From assembly GCA_002399815.1 (NCBI GenBank), contig DHEJ01000003.1:28440-92439 (forward strand): DNA of 64,000 nt, read 5' to 3'. Below the pieces are notes generated by a model that searched no databases, was not told where the DNA came from, and saw nothing but the letters and a program-made list of their open reading frames with translations. Shown in pieces: positions 8,779 to 17,774 of the stretch (position 1 is the first letter of the stretch; the number at the start of each line of letters is the position of its first letter). The DNA comes from Acholeplasmataceae bacterium UBA4853. GTDB taxonomy: Bacteria > Bacillota_I > Bacilli_A > Acholeplasmatales > Acholeplasmataceae. The translations under genes and the position numbers were made by a program.

Positions 8779-8822
8779 CCTTAAAAGATAAATTTATATC
8801 TTATAAAAGGTCAGTTTTTTTT
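8771..8822 (+). terminator. terminator overlapping the stop codon of the diguanylate cyclase gene
   Basis: AAAACTGACCTT (8771-8782) pairs with AAGGTCAGTTTT (8807-8818), followed by more T. The stop codon (8776-8778) lies inside the stem. The inverted repeat may also serve the convergent metal ATPase gene. Confidence 0.85.
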
Positions 8823-8830
8823 AATGATTA

Positions 8831-10693
8831 TTATTTTTTAAGTAACATTCTTAAACTATTTAGAATGACTAAAATTGTGGAACCTTCGTGAGCAACAACA
8901 CCAATTGGTAACATAATTAAACCAAAGACGTTGGATGTTAAAAGCAGTAGGATCACAGTAATTGAAAAGATAATGTTTTGGTAAATAATTGCTTGATTAG
9001 CTTTTGCTAATCTAAAGAGTGCTGGAATATTTTCTAGTTTATTATTCATAAAGATAATATCAGCGGTTTCAATCGATACATCAGTTCCACTACCCATAGA
9101 TGCACCAATATCTGCAGTAGCTAAAGCTGGAGCATCATTAATACCATCACCAACCATCATAACTTTTCCATAAGTAGCTTTTAATTGATCAATATGTTGT
9201 TTTTTCTCAGTAGGTAGTGCATTAAAGATGACTTGATCAATACCAGCTTCATTAGCAATACTTTTTGCTGTTTTTTCATTATCACCGGTTAACATGATAG
9301 GTATGATACCGATCTTTTTGATTTCTTTAATCATCGATTGAATACCATCACGTAATTCATCAAATAAAGCAATAAATCCGATTAATTGATCGTTTAAAAT
9401 GATTTGAACAATCGAGTAACCTTTTTCTTGAGATGCAATCATTTTAGGAGTTAACAGATGTGAATTGATGTGTTCAAATTTTCCTAATCGATAAACTTGA
9501 TTTCCGATTTTTAATTCCATACCCTTACCAGCAATTTCTGTTACTTTAGATGGACTATAGGTTGCTTTATCAGATAGGTAATTCGTTATTGAGTTTGCAA
9601 GTGGGTGACTTGATAGTTTTTCCATTGAGTAAACAATATCATAGATATCTTGTTTATTATAAGAAGCATCAATTTGAAAATCTACAACACTAGGACTACC
9701 CTTAGTAACAGTACCTGTTTTATCAAATACAATCACTTTAATACCAGTTAAATTTTCTAAGTGATTACCACCTTTAATTAAGATTCTTTTTCTAGCTGCA
9801 TTTGATAATGTAGCAAGCATGGTTGGTGCGATAGAAGCAACCAGAGCACAAGGAGAACCAACAACTAATACTACAGTACCACGGTAGAATGCATCTGCCC
9901 ATGATAGACTACCGATTAATGGTGGAACAAGCATAAATCCAAGCGCTAATAAGATAACAAAGTAGACATACCATTTTTCAATTTTTTCAATTAAAGTTTG
10001 GCCACGACCATGATTATCTTGTGCATCTTTTACAAGTGTAATAATCTTGTTTACAACAAAATCATTTGGATCGAGTGTAGTTTCAACAATAATTGGTGAA
10101 GTTAAATTATAAGTACCTGCATAAACTAAGTCGTTAAGATCTTTTGTTACGGGCATCGATTCACCTGTAATTGCAGCTTGGTTAATTGATGATTTTCCTC
10201 TAACGATTTTACCATCAACAGGGATTGAATCTCCGACTTTAACTAAAACTTGATCACCAATTTTTAACTCTGAAACAGAAACAACCTTTTCATCACCATT
10301 AAGATATAATGTCGCAGTATCTGGTGAAATCTTAAGAAGAGCTGTTAATTCTTTCTTTGATTTTTCATGAGCAAAATCTTCTAGAATTCCTGAAATTGCA
10401 AAAATCATAATAAGTAGTGCACCTTCAGATGGGTTTCCTACAATAAACGCTGAGATTGCAGCTAGAATCATTAGTATTTCTACGTTTAATGATTTATGTT
10501 CAATTGTTTCAATGATACCTTCTTTAGCCTTAAAGAAACCACCAAAAACAAATGCTACAGCAAATAGTATGATAACGACCATATCTGCTGAACTACTCAC
10601 AAATGTTTGCATAATATACGCTACAATCATTAAGACCAAAGCTAGTATGACAAATACAAGTTGAGTTATGAGTTCTTTTCTATTTTTTTCCAT
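8831..10693 (-). CDS. P1B-4-type heavy-metal-transporting ATPase (Fe2+/Co2+/Zn2+ efflux)
   Basis: A 620-residue P1B ATPase. I start it at the ATG at 10693, which has TGAGGA upstream; the longer open frame to 10807 adds an unlikely hydrophobic leader. The phosphorylation site is D324 in DKTGT, with the TGES actuator motif (TGESMP) and GDGINDAP hinge present. The metal-site motif in the sixth helix is SPC (S280-P281-C282), not CPC, and the C-terminal helix carries HEGST (602-606). SPC plus HEGxT is the signature of subgroup P1B-4, which includes the B. subtilis iron exporter PfeT and the cobalt exporter CoaT. There is no N-terminal Cys or His metal-binding domain. Efflux of Fe2+ or Co2+ is therefore more likely than of Cd2+. 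Confidence 0.88.
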   Translation of the reverse strand: MEKNRKELITQLVFVILALVLMIVAYIMQTFVSSSADMVVIILFAVAFVFGGFFKAKEGIIETIEHKSLNVEILMILAAISAFIVGNPSEGALLIMIFAISGILEDFAHEKSKKELTALLKISPDTATLYLNGDEKVVSVSELKIGDQVLVKVGDSIPVDGKIVRGKSSINQAAITGESMPVTKDLNDLVYAGTYNLTSPIIVETTLDPNDFVVNKIITLVKDAQDNHGRGQTLIEKIEKWYVYFVILLALGFMLVPPLIGSLSWADAFYRGTVVLVVGSPCALVASIAPTMLATLSNAARKRILIKGGNHLENLTGIKVIVFDKTGTVTKGSPSVVDFQIDASYNKQDIYDIVYSMEKLSSHPLANSITNYLSDKATYSPSKVTEIAGKGMELKIGNQVYRLGKFEHINSHLLTPKMIASQEKGYSIVQIILNDQLIGFIALFDELRDGIQSMIKEIKKIGIIPIMLTGDNEKTAKSIANEAGIDQVIFNALPTEKKQHIDQLKATYGKVMMVGDGINDAPALATADIGASMGSGTDVSIETADIIFMNNKLENIPALFRLAKANQAIIYQNIIFSITVILLLLTSNVFGLIMLPIGVVAHEGSTILVILNSLRMLLKK

Positions 10694-10720
10694 ATGTAAA
10701 TCCTCACTTTCACTACCTAT

Positions 10721-10749
10721 AATGTACCACTTAAACATCATTAAATCAA
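10721..10749 (-). promoter_or_regulatory. probable promoter of the P1B-4 ATPase gene
   Basis: Reading on the minus strand, TTGATT (10749-10744) and TACATT (10726-10721) are 17 bases apart and 27 bases upstream of the ATG. The dyad CATTAT-TT-ATAATG (10750-10763) sits just upstream of the -35 and might be an operator. Both calls are tentative in such A+T-rich sequence. Confidence 0.4.
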
Positions 10750-10881
10750 CATTATTTATAATGAAAACGACCTTATTTATAATAATAATGAATAGTGATG
10801 AATACATTAGAATTATTTTAAATAAGTTGTACGGATAAATAATTATTTTTATGTTAAGATATTTTTAAGTAGGTAAATTAT

Positions 10882-12276
10882 ATGAAAAAAATTGTATTAC
10901 TCAATCTATTTATTTTCATAGTACTGATGATTAGTGGATGTAATGTCAAATTTATAACCGATGAAGATGATAAACAAGCATCAGTTTTTACTTTTGAAAG
11001 ATTGTTTGATGATGAAAATTATAAAGAAATAACCATAAGAATCACTACATTTGAATGGGAACGATTCATTGCACTACAAAGACAAAACTTAGAAGACTAT
11101 AATACAGTTAGAATTGATGAATACATAGCGTCTGATTTAATTTATAAAGATAGTTTAGGAGAAACTATTATTGAAGATATTGGTATAAGAAACCGTGGAA
11201 ATACCTCTATTGATATGATTGTTGATGATCAAAATAATCCAAAGATTGCACATTTCAAACTTAATTTTAGATATGATTTTAAGGGTACTAAACCAGAGTA
11301 CAGTAAAAGACGTGGATTTGGTTTAAAGGAACTTGACTTAAAATATAACAAAAATAGTGATCCAACGTATATGTCTGAAAATTTTTCAATGGAAATGTTT
11401 CAACATTATGACCAAAATGCGCAAGAAACCTCTCATGCATTACTTTATTTAGAAATAGGTGGTGTTAAATATGCATATGGTTTATATACAATATTTGAGC
11501 CAATTGATGATGTCTTTATCGAAAGAAGATTTGAAAAAGAACATGATAAAGGGGATTTATATAAAGTCTTATGGCAAGGTTATGGTCCAGCATCACTTCA
11601 AGGATTATATGATCCTTTAATGGTTGGAGAAGAAACACTGCTATATCATCCAAATTATGATTTAAAAACGAATAATGATATCTTAGAAAATAAACATTCA
11701 AAGTTAAAATCTTTTATTAGTCAAATCAATAAACTAGAAGGTGATATCTTCGAACAATATATTACTAAATTATTTGATGTACCCTCATTTTTAAAGTATT
11801 TAGCAATTAATGTATATTTAGGAAATCCAGATGATTATAGAGCAATGGGGAATAATTATTATCTATATTTAGATCCGGTTGAAAATCAGTGGCTACTCAT
11901 CCCTTATGATTATGATCATTCAGTGGGTGTGGGTTGGAATCCACAGGGAAACTTCACAATTGGATTAGACATATATGAATGGATGAATCAAATGGCAATC
12001 CTTACTTGGGATTCATACTATCAGCCTATTTTAGTTCAAAAAATACTAGGTATTCCTAAGTTTAAAACGCTTTATACAACATATATAGAAACAATTTACA
12101 ATGATTCATATTTTACATTTGATAATTTTTATAGTCGATATTTGAAAACTAAGAATTTATATAAAGATAAGGTTAGTGAGACGATGATACCTGTTCAATT
12201 TACTAGAGGAAACTCAGAGTGGTATATCGAAAATAAACGTGCTGATATTCAAAATCAATTAAATCAGTATTTATAA
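10882..12276 (+). CDS. CotH-like kinase-family lipoprotein
   Basis: A 464-residue lipoprotein: hydrophobic signal to about residue 17, then the lipobox ISGC with Cys20. The mature part matches the CotH kinase family. It has IRNRGNTS at about 107-114, a central KYAYGLYTIFEPIDDVFIER block (about 197-216), VYLGNPDDYRAMGNNYYLY (about 311-329), and the catalytic-type PYDYDHSVG with D343 and D345. CotH proteins are atypical kinases that phosphorylate secreted proteins; this one would act outside the membrane. Substrate unknown; no spore-coat context is expected in a mollicute. It is divergent from the metal ATPase and monocistronic, with the tRNA-Val gene downstream. Confidence 0.8.
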   Translation: MKKIVLLNLFIFIVLMISGCNVKFITDEDDKQASVFTFERLFDDENYKEITIRITTFEWERFIALQRQNLEDYNTVRIDEYIASDLIYKDSLGETIIEDIGIRNRGNTSIDMIVDDQNNPKIAHFKLNFRYDFKGTKPEYSKRRGFGLKELDLKYNKNSDPTYMSENFSMEMFQHYDQNAQETSHALLYLEIGGVKYAYGLYTIFEPIDDVFIERRFEKEHDKGDLYKVLWQGYGPASLQGLYDPLMVGEETLLYHPNYDLKTNNDILENKHSKLKSFISQINKLEGDIFEQYITKLFDVPSFLKYLAINVYLGNPDDYRAMGNNYYLYLDPVENQWLLIPYDYDHSVGVGWNPQGNFTIGLDIYEWMNQMAILTWDSYYQPILVQKILGIPKFKTLYTTYIETIYNDSYFTFDNFYSRYLKTKNLYKDKVSETMIPVQFTRGNSEWYIENKRADIQNQLNQYL

Positions 12277-12287
12277 TTCTTTTAGAT

Positions 12288-12316
12288 TTGAAATAAGTAA
12301 ACTTATATGTTACAAT
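12288..12316 (+). promoter_or_regulatory. promoter of tRNA-Val
   Basis: TTGAAA (12288-12293), a 17-base spacer and TACAAT (12311-12316). The -10 ends 21 bases before the mature tRNA 5' end. This is a close fit to a housekeeping promoter. Confidence 0.75.
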
Positions 12317-12337
12317 AATCATGCTTAAAATGGTAAA

Positions 12338-12412
12338 GCACAGTTAGCTCAGCGGGAGAGCACCTGCTTGACGTGCAGGGGGTCACAAGTTCAATCCTTG
12401 TACTGTGCACCA
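12338..12412 (+). tRNA. tRNA-Val, anticodon GAC
   Basis: A complete cloverleaf of 75 bases including an encoded CCA. The acceptor stem GCACAGT/ACTGTGC (12338-12344 / 12402-12408) is perfectly paired. The D stem is GCTC/GAGC, the anticodon stem CCTGC/GCAGG with loop TTGACGT so that positions 34-36 read GAC, and the T stem ACAAG/CTTGT with loop TTCAATC. The discriminator is A, so the 3' end is ACCA. A run of eight T follows directly. GAC decodes GUC and GUU. This tRNA fits the T-box leader found at 39586-39830. Confidence 0.97.
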
Positions 12413-12536
12413 TTTTTTTTATTTATAAGTGATTTCATTCATAATAAAACTATAGAACTAATATATATAAACTTAAATGTTCGTATCTCTTTATTTAATC
12501 TATACATGATAAAATAGATTTATGCGAGGTGAAGTA

Positions 12537-15500
12537 ATGGCTCTGAAGAAGAATGTATTATTTGAACAACTAGATGTATTAAGAGATGAGATTAGAAAAG
12601 CTTATTTAGAGAAGTTTGGACAAACTGTTTTAGTCTGTTCAGATGATGCTTTAAAAGAAATAGCACTTAAAAAACCATTATCATTATTTGACTTTCATGC
12701 AATATCTGGATTAGATCCAGATTTTACTGATTTATATGGAAATCAGTTTTTAAGCGTCATTATTGAACATCAAAATAAGTATATTAAAACTGTCAAAGTA
12801 TCTAAAAATGCATCAAAGGTACTACACCATTATAAAGATCGCTTAACCGATCTATCAAAATCAAATGCGAATCTGTATTTAGGTCGATTGGATCAAATAC
12901 ATAGTTTTGACTTATCATTATTAGAAAATTATGATGTATTATATGATTTCTTATCGAATAACCGCGTTAAAAACTTAAAATTACTGTTAAAAAATGAGTC
13001 TCAAGAGCGACATATTACTAAACTTTATCGTGAAGTGAATAAAACATTTAGAGAAAAAGGTAGTTATAACTTATATATTACATATCCTTATATTGAAGGT
13101 ATTTTTAGTAAAGAAAAGTTTCCAATTAAAGCACCACTTTTATATTTTCCTGTAAAAATAGAACGTACACTTAAAACGTTTACGATTAAAAAAGATGATG
13201 AAAAAGATATCATGTTTAATCGTGATTTGATTCTTGCATCTTCCAAAATGGAAAAGAGTCAGCTCGATTTAGATATGCCAGTATTAAATGATTTTAGTTA
13301 TAAGAATTTAAAAGAAGTGATCATACCTTACTATGAAAAATATGGTATTAAAATTGGTTATGATACAGAAGATTTTAAGTTTATACCTTTTATGAATGAA
13401 TTAAAGGAAGATTTTATCAAGAAGTCATTTAAAAACTTCAAACTAAAACCATACATCACCTTATCAAGATTTGAAATATATTCCTCAGCAATTCAAAAAG
13501 ATATGGAAAAGATTCTTTCTAGTAATAAATATAATGATTTACTTGAAGGTCTAATTGATGAAACACATTTATTTGTCAAAGAAAAACAAGTCATTTATGA
13601 AACATTTGATGAAGCAATTGATGAACAAAAAATCTCTTATATTAATGATTTGAATTATTCTCAAGAAAAAGTTATTGATCTATTAAATAAAGAAAAGAAG
13701 ATTGTTATATGGGGACCACCAGGTACTGGTAAGAGTCAAACAATTACATCTTTAATTGCATCAGCAGTTTTAAAAGGCGAAAATGTTTTAGTCGTATCTG
13801 AAAAAAAGGTTGCTTTAGACGTTATTTACTCTAGACTTAAAAAAGCATCTAAATATGCAATGTTTATCGATGATGTCGAAAATAAACAAGATTTCTATCA
13901 TAAGTTAGGACGTTTCTTAGAACCTGAACCACTTGTTAGAACTTTAAATAATGATGTATATCAACTTGAAGTTGAAGTTAAACGATTATTAAAGGATATG
14001 GATCAATCACTTGATCTTTTATATCATAAATCAGTAGAAAATATTCCTTTAAATGAGTTATTCCATCGCTACATCAAAGATAAGGATTTAATTGAGAAAC
14101 TAACACCACATGATATTTATCAGATGTTTCAAGAAACCTTTGGTAGTATGAGTTTTAGTTTTATCAATCAATTAGAAAAAAAGTTTGATACAGATCTTTT
14201 TTTAGAACGCATGCTAAACATTGATCAGATGATAACAAAGTATCCAATCTTAAAAAGGCTAGAAACTAAATTACCTAGAAGTCAAAAGATTTTATTAAAT
14301 CAATTTACTGAGTCATGGGAAACATTTAAAGTAACCTTTAATAATCATGGTTTTTTTGGTAAAAGAAAATTAAAAGCTAATTTTATTAAAGAACATCAAG
14401 AAAAATTAGTGTTTCTTACTAAAAAGCCACATACATTAAATAAATATTTGAAACTTTTATTTAAAGATGAAACATTACATCAATATATTGTTTCTAATAT
14501 GAACCAATTAGATAAATTAATTGATCAATATATGTCTTTATCAAAAGATGAGAAACGTTATATTAAAATGCTTTTTAATCATCCACTTGTTGGTCAGATA
14601 AAGGATATTCATAAATTAAGAAAGTACTTATTTGATGGTTATTATTCTGGTTTCTTGGAAATATTTAAAGCAAATAATCAGAAATATTTATATATAATAG
14701 ATGATTACCAAAAGAAGATGGAGACCTTAAAACGTGTTATGGATGAAAAGATGCATGTTGTGATGGAATCCTTTGAGATGGAACTTTATAAACATGCACT
14801 TAATTTTAATAATACAAAACGTATTATGGATATTAAACGAATTTTAGAAAGTCAACATAAACCAAGTATTCAGTCATTTATTGAAATGTTTCAAGTGGAA
14901 ATGATGAATCATGTCAGATTATGGATGATGACACCTGAAGTTGTTTCATCGGTCATGCCATTAAGACATGGTATGTTTGACTTAGTGATTTTTGATGAGG
15001 CATCACAAATGTATGTTGAAAAAGGAATTCCAGCCATTTATAGAGCTAAAATAGTTGTAATTGCAGGGGACCCTAAGCAACTTAGACCTTCCAGTTTAGG
15101 TAATGGACGAATTGATGATAGTGATGAACTTTTTGAAGATATGACGTTAAAAGATGTGAGTTTAGATGCGAAAAGTTTACTTGATTTAGCAAGATATAAA
15201 TTTAAAGAGGCATTATTAAACTATCATTATCGTTCTAGATATGAAGAATTGATCGCATTTTCAAACCACGCATTTTATGATGCTAAACTGATTGTTTCAC
15301 CAAATCAACACAGTAGTATAAAGCCACCTATTGAATATATCTATGTTAAAGATGCATATTTTGAAGATCGTAAAAACATTAAAGAAGCGGAACAAGTTGT
15401 TACACTCATTAAAAAGATATTTAATGAACGACAACACAATGAAAGCATTGGTGTCATTACATTTAATAGTACTCAAAGAGATGCTATAGAAAATGAAATT

Positions 15501-16244
15501 GATAAGCAGTTATTTAAAAAAGGTGCATTTCAAAAACAATTCGAGCAAGAATTATTTAGAAAAGATCAAAATGAAGATACGTCGTTATTTGTTAAAAACA
15601 TTGAAAATGTTCAAGGAGATGAAAGAGATATCATCATATTTTCTATGGGTTATGCTAAAAACAATTCTGGAGCTTTAATGCGCCGTTTTGGATGGTTAAA
15701 TCATGAGGGTGGACAAAATAGATTGAATGTTGCTATTACAAGAGCTAAACAAAAAATATACTTTGTTTCCTCTTTATACCCAGAAGAATTTAAAGTAGAT
15801 GATTTAACATCAAGTGGTCCTAAATTATTAAAAGACTTCATGAGATATTGTTACTTTGTATCACATAAAAATGAAGTTATGACTAAAGAGGTTTTAAATC
15901 AACTTTATAGTAGTGAATCAAAAACCAAACAGAATTTATCTAATGCTATGATATTAGATTTAAAATCAAAATTAGAAAAAATGGGTTATCAAGTTGAAAC
16001 ATCGGTAGGGATTGGTCGTTATAAGATTAGTTTAGCAATTAAAGATCCTTTAAGTGATAGTTATAAATTAGGTATTATTCACGATTTTTCTGAATCAAAC
16101 CTAAGTGCTAGAAGAGATTTACTGCATCAAGAAAAATATTTGCTTTCCAGAAATTGGTTGATTTATAGATTGTTTGAATCGAATTGGTATACGAATCCAA
16201 ATCAAGAATTAAAACATATTAAAGAACTATTAAAGGAGAAATAG
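12537..16244 (+). CDS. large superfamily 1 helicase (AAA_11/AAA_12 type) with degenerate C-terminal REase-like domain
   Basis: About 1235 residues. I choose the ATG at 12537 because GAGGTGA (12524-12530) precedes it; a second ATG at 12522 has no such signal. The N-terminal 380 residues are family-specific. The helicase has Walker A GPPGTGKS (393-400), a long inserted helical region, Walker B IFDEAS (D820, E821), AGDPKQLRPSS (motif III), the YHYRSRYEELIAFSN block (motif IV) and RLNVAITRAKQKIYFVS (motif VI). The last 100 residues resemble the restriction-endonuclease-like tail of these proteins (ARRDLLHQEKYL and LFESNWYTNP are recognisable). However, the expected catalytic Asp is Ser1165 and the expected Glu is Ile1181. 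A nucleic-acid translocase, perhaps in genome defence or repair, is inferred. Confidence 0.85.
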   Translation: MALKKNVLFEQLDVLRDEIRKAYLEKFGQTVLVCSDDALKEIALKKPLSLFDFHAISGLDPDFTDLYGNQFLSVIIEHQNKYIKTVKVSKNASKVLHHYKDRLTDLSKSNANLYLGRLDQIHSFDLSLLENYDVLYDFLSNNRVKNLKLLLKNESQERHITKLYREVNKTFREKGSYNLYITYPYIEGIFSKEKFPIKAPLLYFPVKIERTLKTFTIKKDDEKDIMFNRDLILASSKMEKSQLDLDMPVLNDFSYKNLKEVIIPYYEKYGIKIGYDTEDFKFIPFMNELKEDFIKKSFKNFKLKPYITLSRFEIYSSAIQKDMEKILSSNKYNDLLEGLIDETHLFVKEKQVIYETFDEAIDEQKISYINDLNYSQEKVIDLLNKEKKIVIWGPPGTGKSQTITSLIASAVLKGENVLVVSEKKVALDVIYSRLKKASKYAMFIDDVENKQDFYHKLGRFLEPEPLVRTLNNDVYQLEVEVKRLLKDMDQSLDLLYHKSVENIPLNELFHRYIKDKDLIEKLTPHDIYQMFQETFGSMSFSFINQLEKKFDTDLFLERMLNIDQMITKYPILKRLETKLPRSQKILLNQFTESWETFKVTFNNHGFFGKRKLKANFIKEHQEKLVFLTKKPHTLNKYLKLLFKDETLHQYIVSNMNQLDKLIDQYMSLSKDEKRYIKMLFNHPLVGQIKDIHKLRKYLFDGYYSGFLEIFKANNQKYLYIIDDYQKKMETLKRVMDEKMHVVMESFEMELYKHALNFNNTKRIMDIKRILESQHKPSIQSFIEMFQVEMMNHVRLWMMTPEVVSSVMPLRHGMFDLVIFDEASQMYVEKGIPAIYRAKIVVIAGDPKQLRPSSLGNGRIDDSDELFEDMTLKDVSLDAKSLLDLARYKFKEALLNYHYRSRYEELIAFSNHAFYDAKLIVSPNQHSSIKPPIEYIYVKDAYFEDRKNIKEAEQVVTLIKKIFNERQHNESIGVITFNSTQRDAIENEIDKQLFKKGAFQKQFEQELFRKDQNEDTSLFVKNIENVQGDERDIIIFSMGYAKNNSGALMRRFGWLNHEGGQNRLNVAITRAKQKIYFVSSLYPEEFKVDDLTSSGPKLLKDFMRYCYFVSHKNEVMTKEVLNQLYSSESKTKQNLSNAMILDLKSKLEKMGYQVETSVGIGRYKISLAIKDPLSDSYKLGIIHDFSESNLSARRDLLHQEKYLLSRNWLIYRLFESNWYTNPNQELKHIKELLKEK

Positions 16245-16246
16245 AT

Positions 16247-16621
16247 TTGAGTAAAATAACAACTATTGAAGCATTTTATGAGAGTATTACTGATGTAAAT
16301 CATCAAAAAACAATTAAAGAAGTTGTTGATTGGATTTTAGTTACTTTTCCTAATTTAACTTTAGAAATCAAGTGGAACCAACCGTTCTTCGTATTGAGTG
16401 GAACATTTATTATAGCTTTTAGTGTTTCTAAAAATCACTTTGGTGTGGCACCGATGCAGGAAGTTAATACATATTTTAAAGATGAGATTATACTTTCTGG
16501 TTATGAAACAACAAGTAATATGTTTAGAATCAAGTTTAAAGAAGATGTGAATTATCATTTATTAAAAAGAATTATTTTATATACAATAGATTTAAAAAAA
16601 GACCAGAAAAAATTCTGGTAA
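16247..16621 (+). CDS. DUF1801 family protein (YdhG/iron-chaperone-like)
   Basis: A 124-residue protein with the DUF1801 pattern: an N-terminal helix (FYESI), LEIKWNQPFFVLSGTFIIAFS at about 40-60 with the conserved W-N-Q-P-F, then NHFGVAPM, and a C-terminal helical stretch. The family has been linked to iron handling in Bacillus (YdhG, frataxin-like), but that is weak evidence for function here. The start is TTG at 16247, only two bases after the helicase stop, with AAGGAGAA at 16232-16239, so the genes are translationally linked. Confidence 0.75.
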   Translation: MSKITTIEAFYESITDVNHQKTIKEVVDWILVTFPNLTLEIKWNQPFFVLSGTFIIAFSVSKNHFGVAPMQEVNTYFKDEIILSGYETTSNMFRIKFKEDVNYHLLKRIILYTIDLKKDQKKFW

Positions 16622-16648
16622 AAAAACTTATAAAAAAGAGGTTTATTT

Positions 16649-16942
16649 ATGCATCCTGTCATCTTATATATATACATCATTGTTTGGGTGTTTATTTCAC
16701 TCATCACTTATTTTTTATATGCTTTTGATAAGTATAAAGCATCAAAAAATCAATGGCGAATTAAAGAAAAGACTTTGTTGATAGCAAGTTTCTTATTTGG
16801 TTCGATTGGTGGTTTAATGGGGTTATATATTGCAAGACATAAAACTAAGCACTGGTATTTTGTTGTAGTTAACTGGGTTAGTTTCATGATTCATTTATCA
16901 GTACTTATTTATCTATATACATTAGTAGGTGTACAATTATGA
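16649..16942 (+). CDS. DUF1294 family small membrane protein
   Basis: A 97-residue protein with three transmembrane helices. It has the DUF1294 signature: FDKYKASKNQWRIKEKTL between the first and second helix, LFGSIGGLMGLYIARHKTKH between the second and third, and VVNW at the end. Function of the family is unknown. It overlaps the next gene by four bases (ATGA). Confidence 0.85.
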   Translation: MHPVILYIYIIVWVFISLITYFLYAFDKYKASKNQWRIKEKTLLIASFLFGSIGGLMGLYIARHKTKHWYFVVVNWVSFMIHLSVLIYLYTLVGVQL

Positions 16943-17670
16943 AAACTATGATTAGTTTATCCAGTAAGAATTACGCAGAATTAACTTACATAAATGATTC
17001 GAAAAAAGATTTAATGATTATTTATCCTGGTGGTGGTTATGAATATACTTCACTAAGAGAAGCTGAGGTAGTAGCAAAAGAATTTAGACTTGAAGGATTT
17101 CATAGTCTCGTTTACTATTACCGTGAAACTAAACTACTATATCCAGATACTATGTTAGAAGTTTATGAATTACTGAGTAAACTTAAGGCATTACCTAATA
17201 TAGGACGTTTATTTGTTTGTGGGTTTTCTGCTGGTGGGCACTTAGCATTACATAGTTTGATTAAATATAAAAACTTCTTTTCTGGAGCTATCTTAAGTTA
17301 TCCGGTTATTAGTAATGATAAAGATGCTATTCATCAAGGTTCATTTGATAAATTACTAGGACCAAACCTTCAATATAAAGATGAGGTTTCACTAGAAAAG
17401 ATCATTACTAGAAAACTGCCACCAATTTTTATTTGGCATACAAAATCTGATCAAGCAGTCCCTGTAAGTAATGCATATAAGCTAGTATCCAAGTTAGAAC
17501 AAACAAAAACACCTTACGAATTATTACTATTTGAAGATGGACCTCATGGATTATCTTTAGCCACTAAAGAAGTTACTTTCCCTGATGTCGATCCGCTTGT
17601 TTATGAACAAAAATATCAAGAAATAGCTACTTGGTTTAAAAAAGCGGTAAGTTTCATTAAAAATATTTAA
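16939..17670 (+). CDS. alpha/beta hydrolase (BD-FAE/acetylesterase-like)
   Basis: A 243-residue esterase. GGGYEYTSLREAEVVAKEF (about 31-49) is the oxyanion HGGG-like entry of the carbohydrate-esterase/BD-FAE group. The nucleophile is the Ser in CGFSAGGHLA (about 93-102), the acid is the Asp in HTKSDQAVP, and the base is the His in PHGLSL. It lacks a signal peptide, so it acts in the cytosol. It is coupled to the DUF1294 gene by an ATGA overlap. The substrate is not evident; removal of acetyl or acyl groups from sugars is typical of relatives. Confidence 0.8.
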   Translation: MKTMISLSSKNYAELTYINDSKKDLMIIYPGGGYEYTSLREAEVVAKEFRLEGFHSLVYYYRETKLLYPDTMLEVYELLSKLKALPNIGRLFVCGFSAGGHLALHSLIKYKNFFSGAILSYPVISNDKDAIHQGSFDKLLGPNLQYKDEVSLEKIITRKLPPIFIWHTKSDQAVPVSNAYKLVSKLEQTKTPYELLLFEDGPHGLSLATKEVTFPDVDPLVYEQKYQEIATWFKKAVSFIKNI

Positions 17671-17774
17671 GATATGTACCTTTTTTATCAAAATATTGAT
17701 TTTTAAACCCATTTTTGTTGGATTTTCATTAAAAAATAGTAAAATGATATTAAAGAGTAAAAGGGGGATTTAAA

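Noticed and set aside
10762..10775. Second cre-like sequence starting TGAAAACG
   Set aside because: Two fixed positions in the right half fail, including the T after the central CG; the flanking genes have no clear carbon-catabolite link.
10777..10791. PerR-box-like TTATAATAATAATGA upstream of the P1B-4 ATPase
   Set aside because: It matches 12 of 14 fixed positions but consists almost only of A and T in an A+T-rich gap and lies upstream of the proposed -35. Not strong enough to list as an operator.
10694..10807. N-terminal extension of the metal ATPase to 10807
   Set aside because: The added 38 residues are translated from an A+T-rich promoter region, and the ATG at 10693 has a good ribosome binding site.
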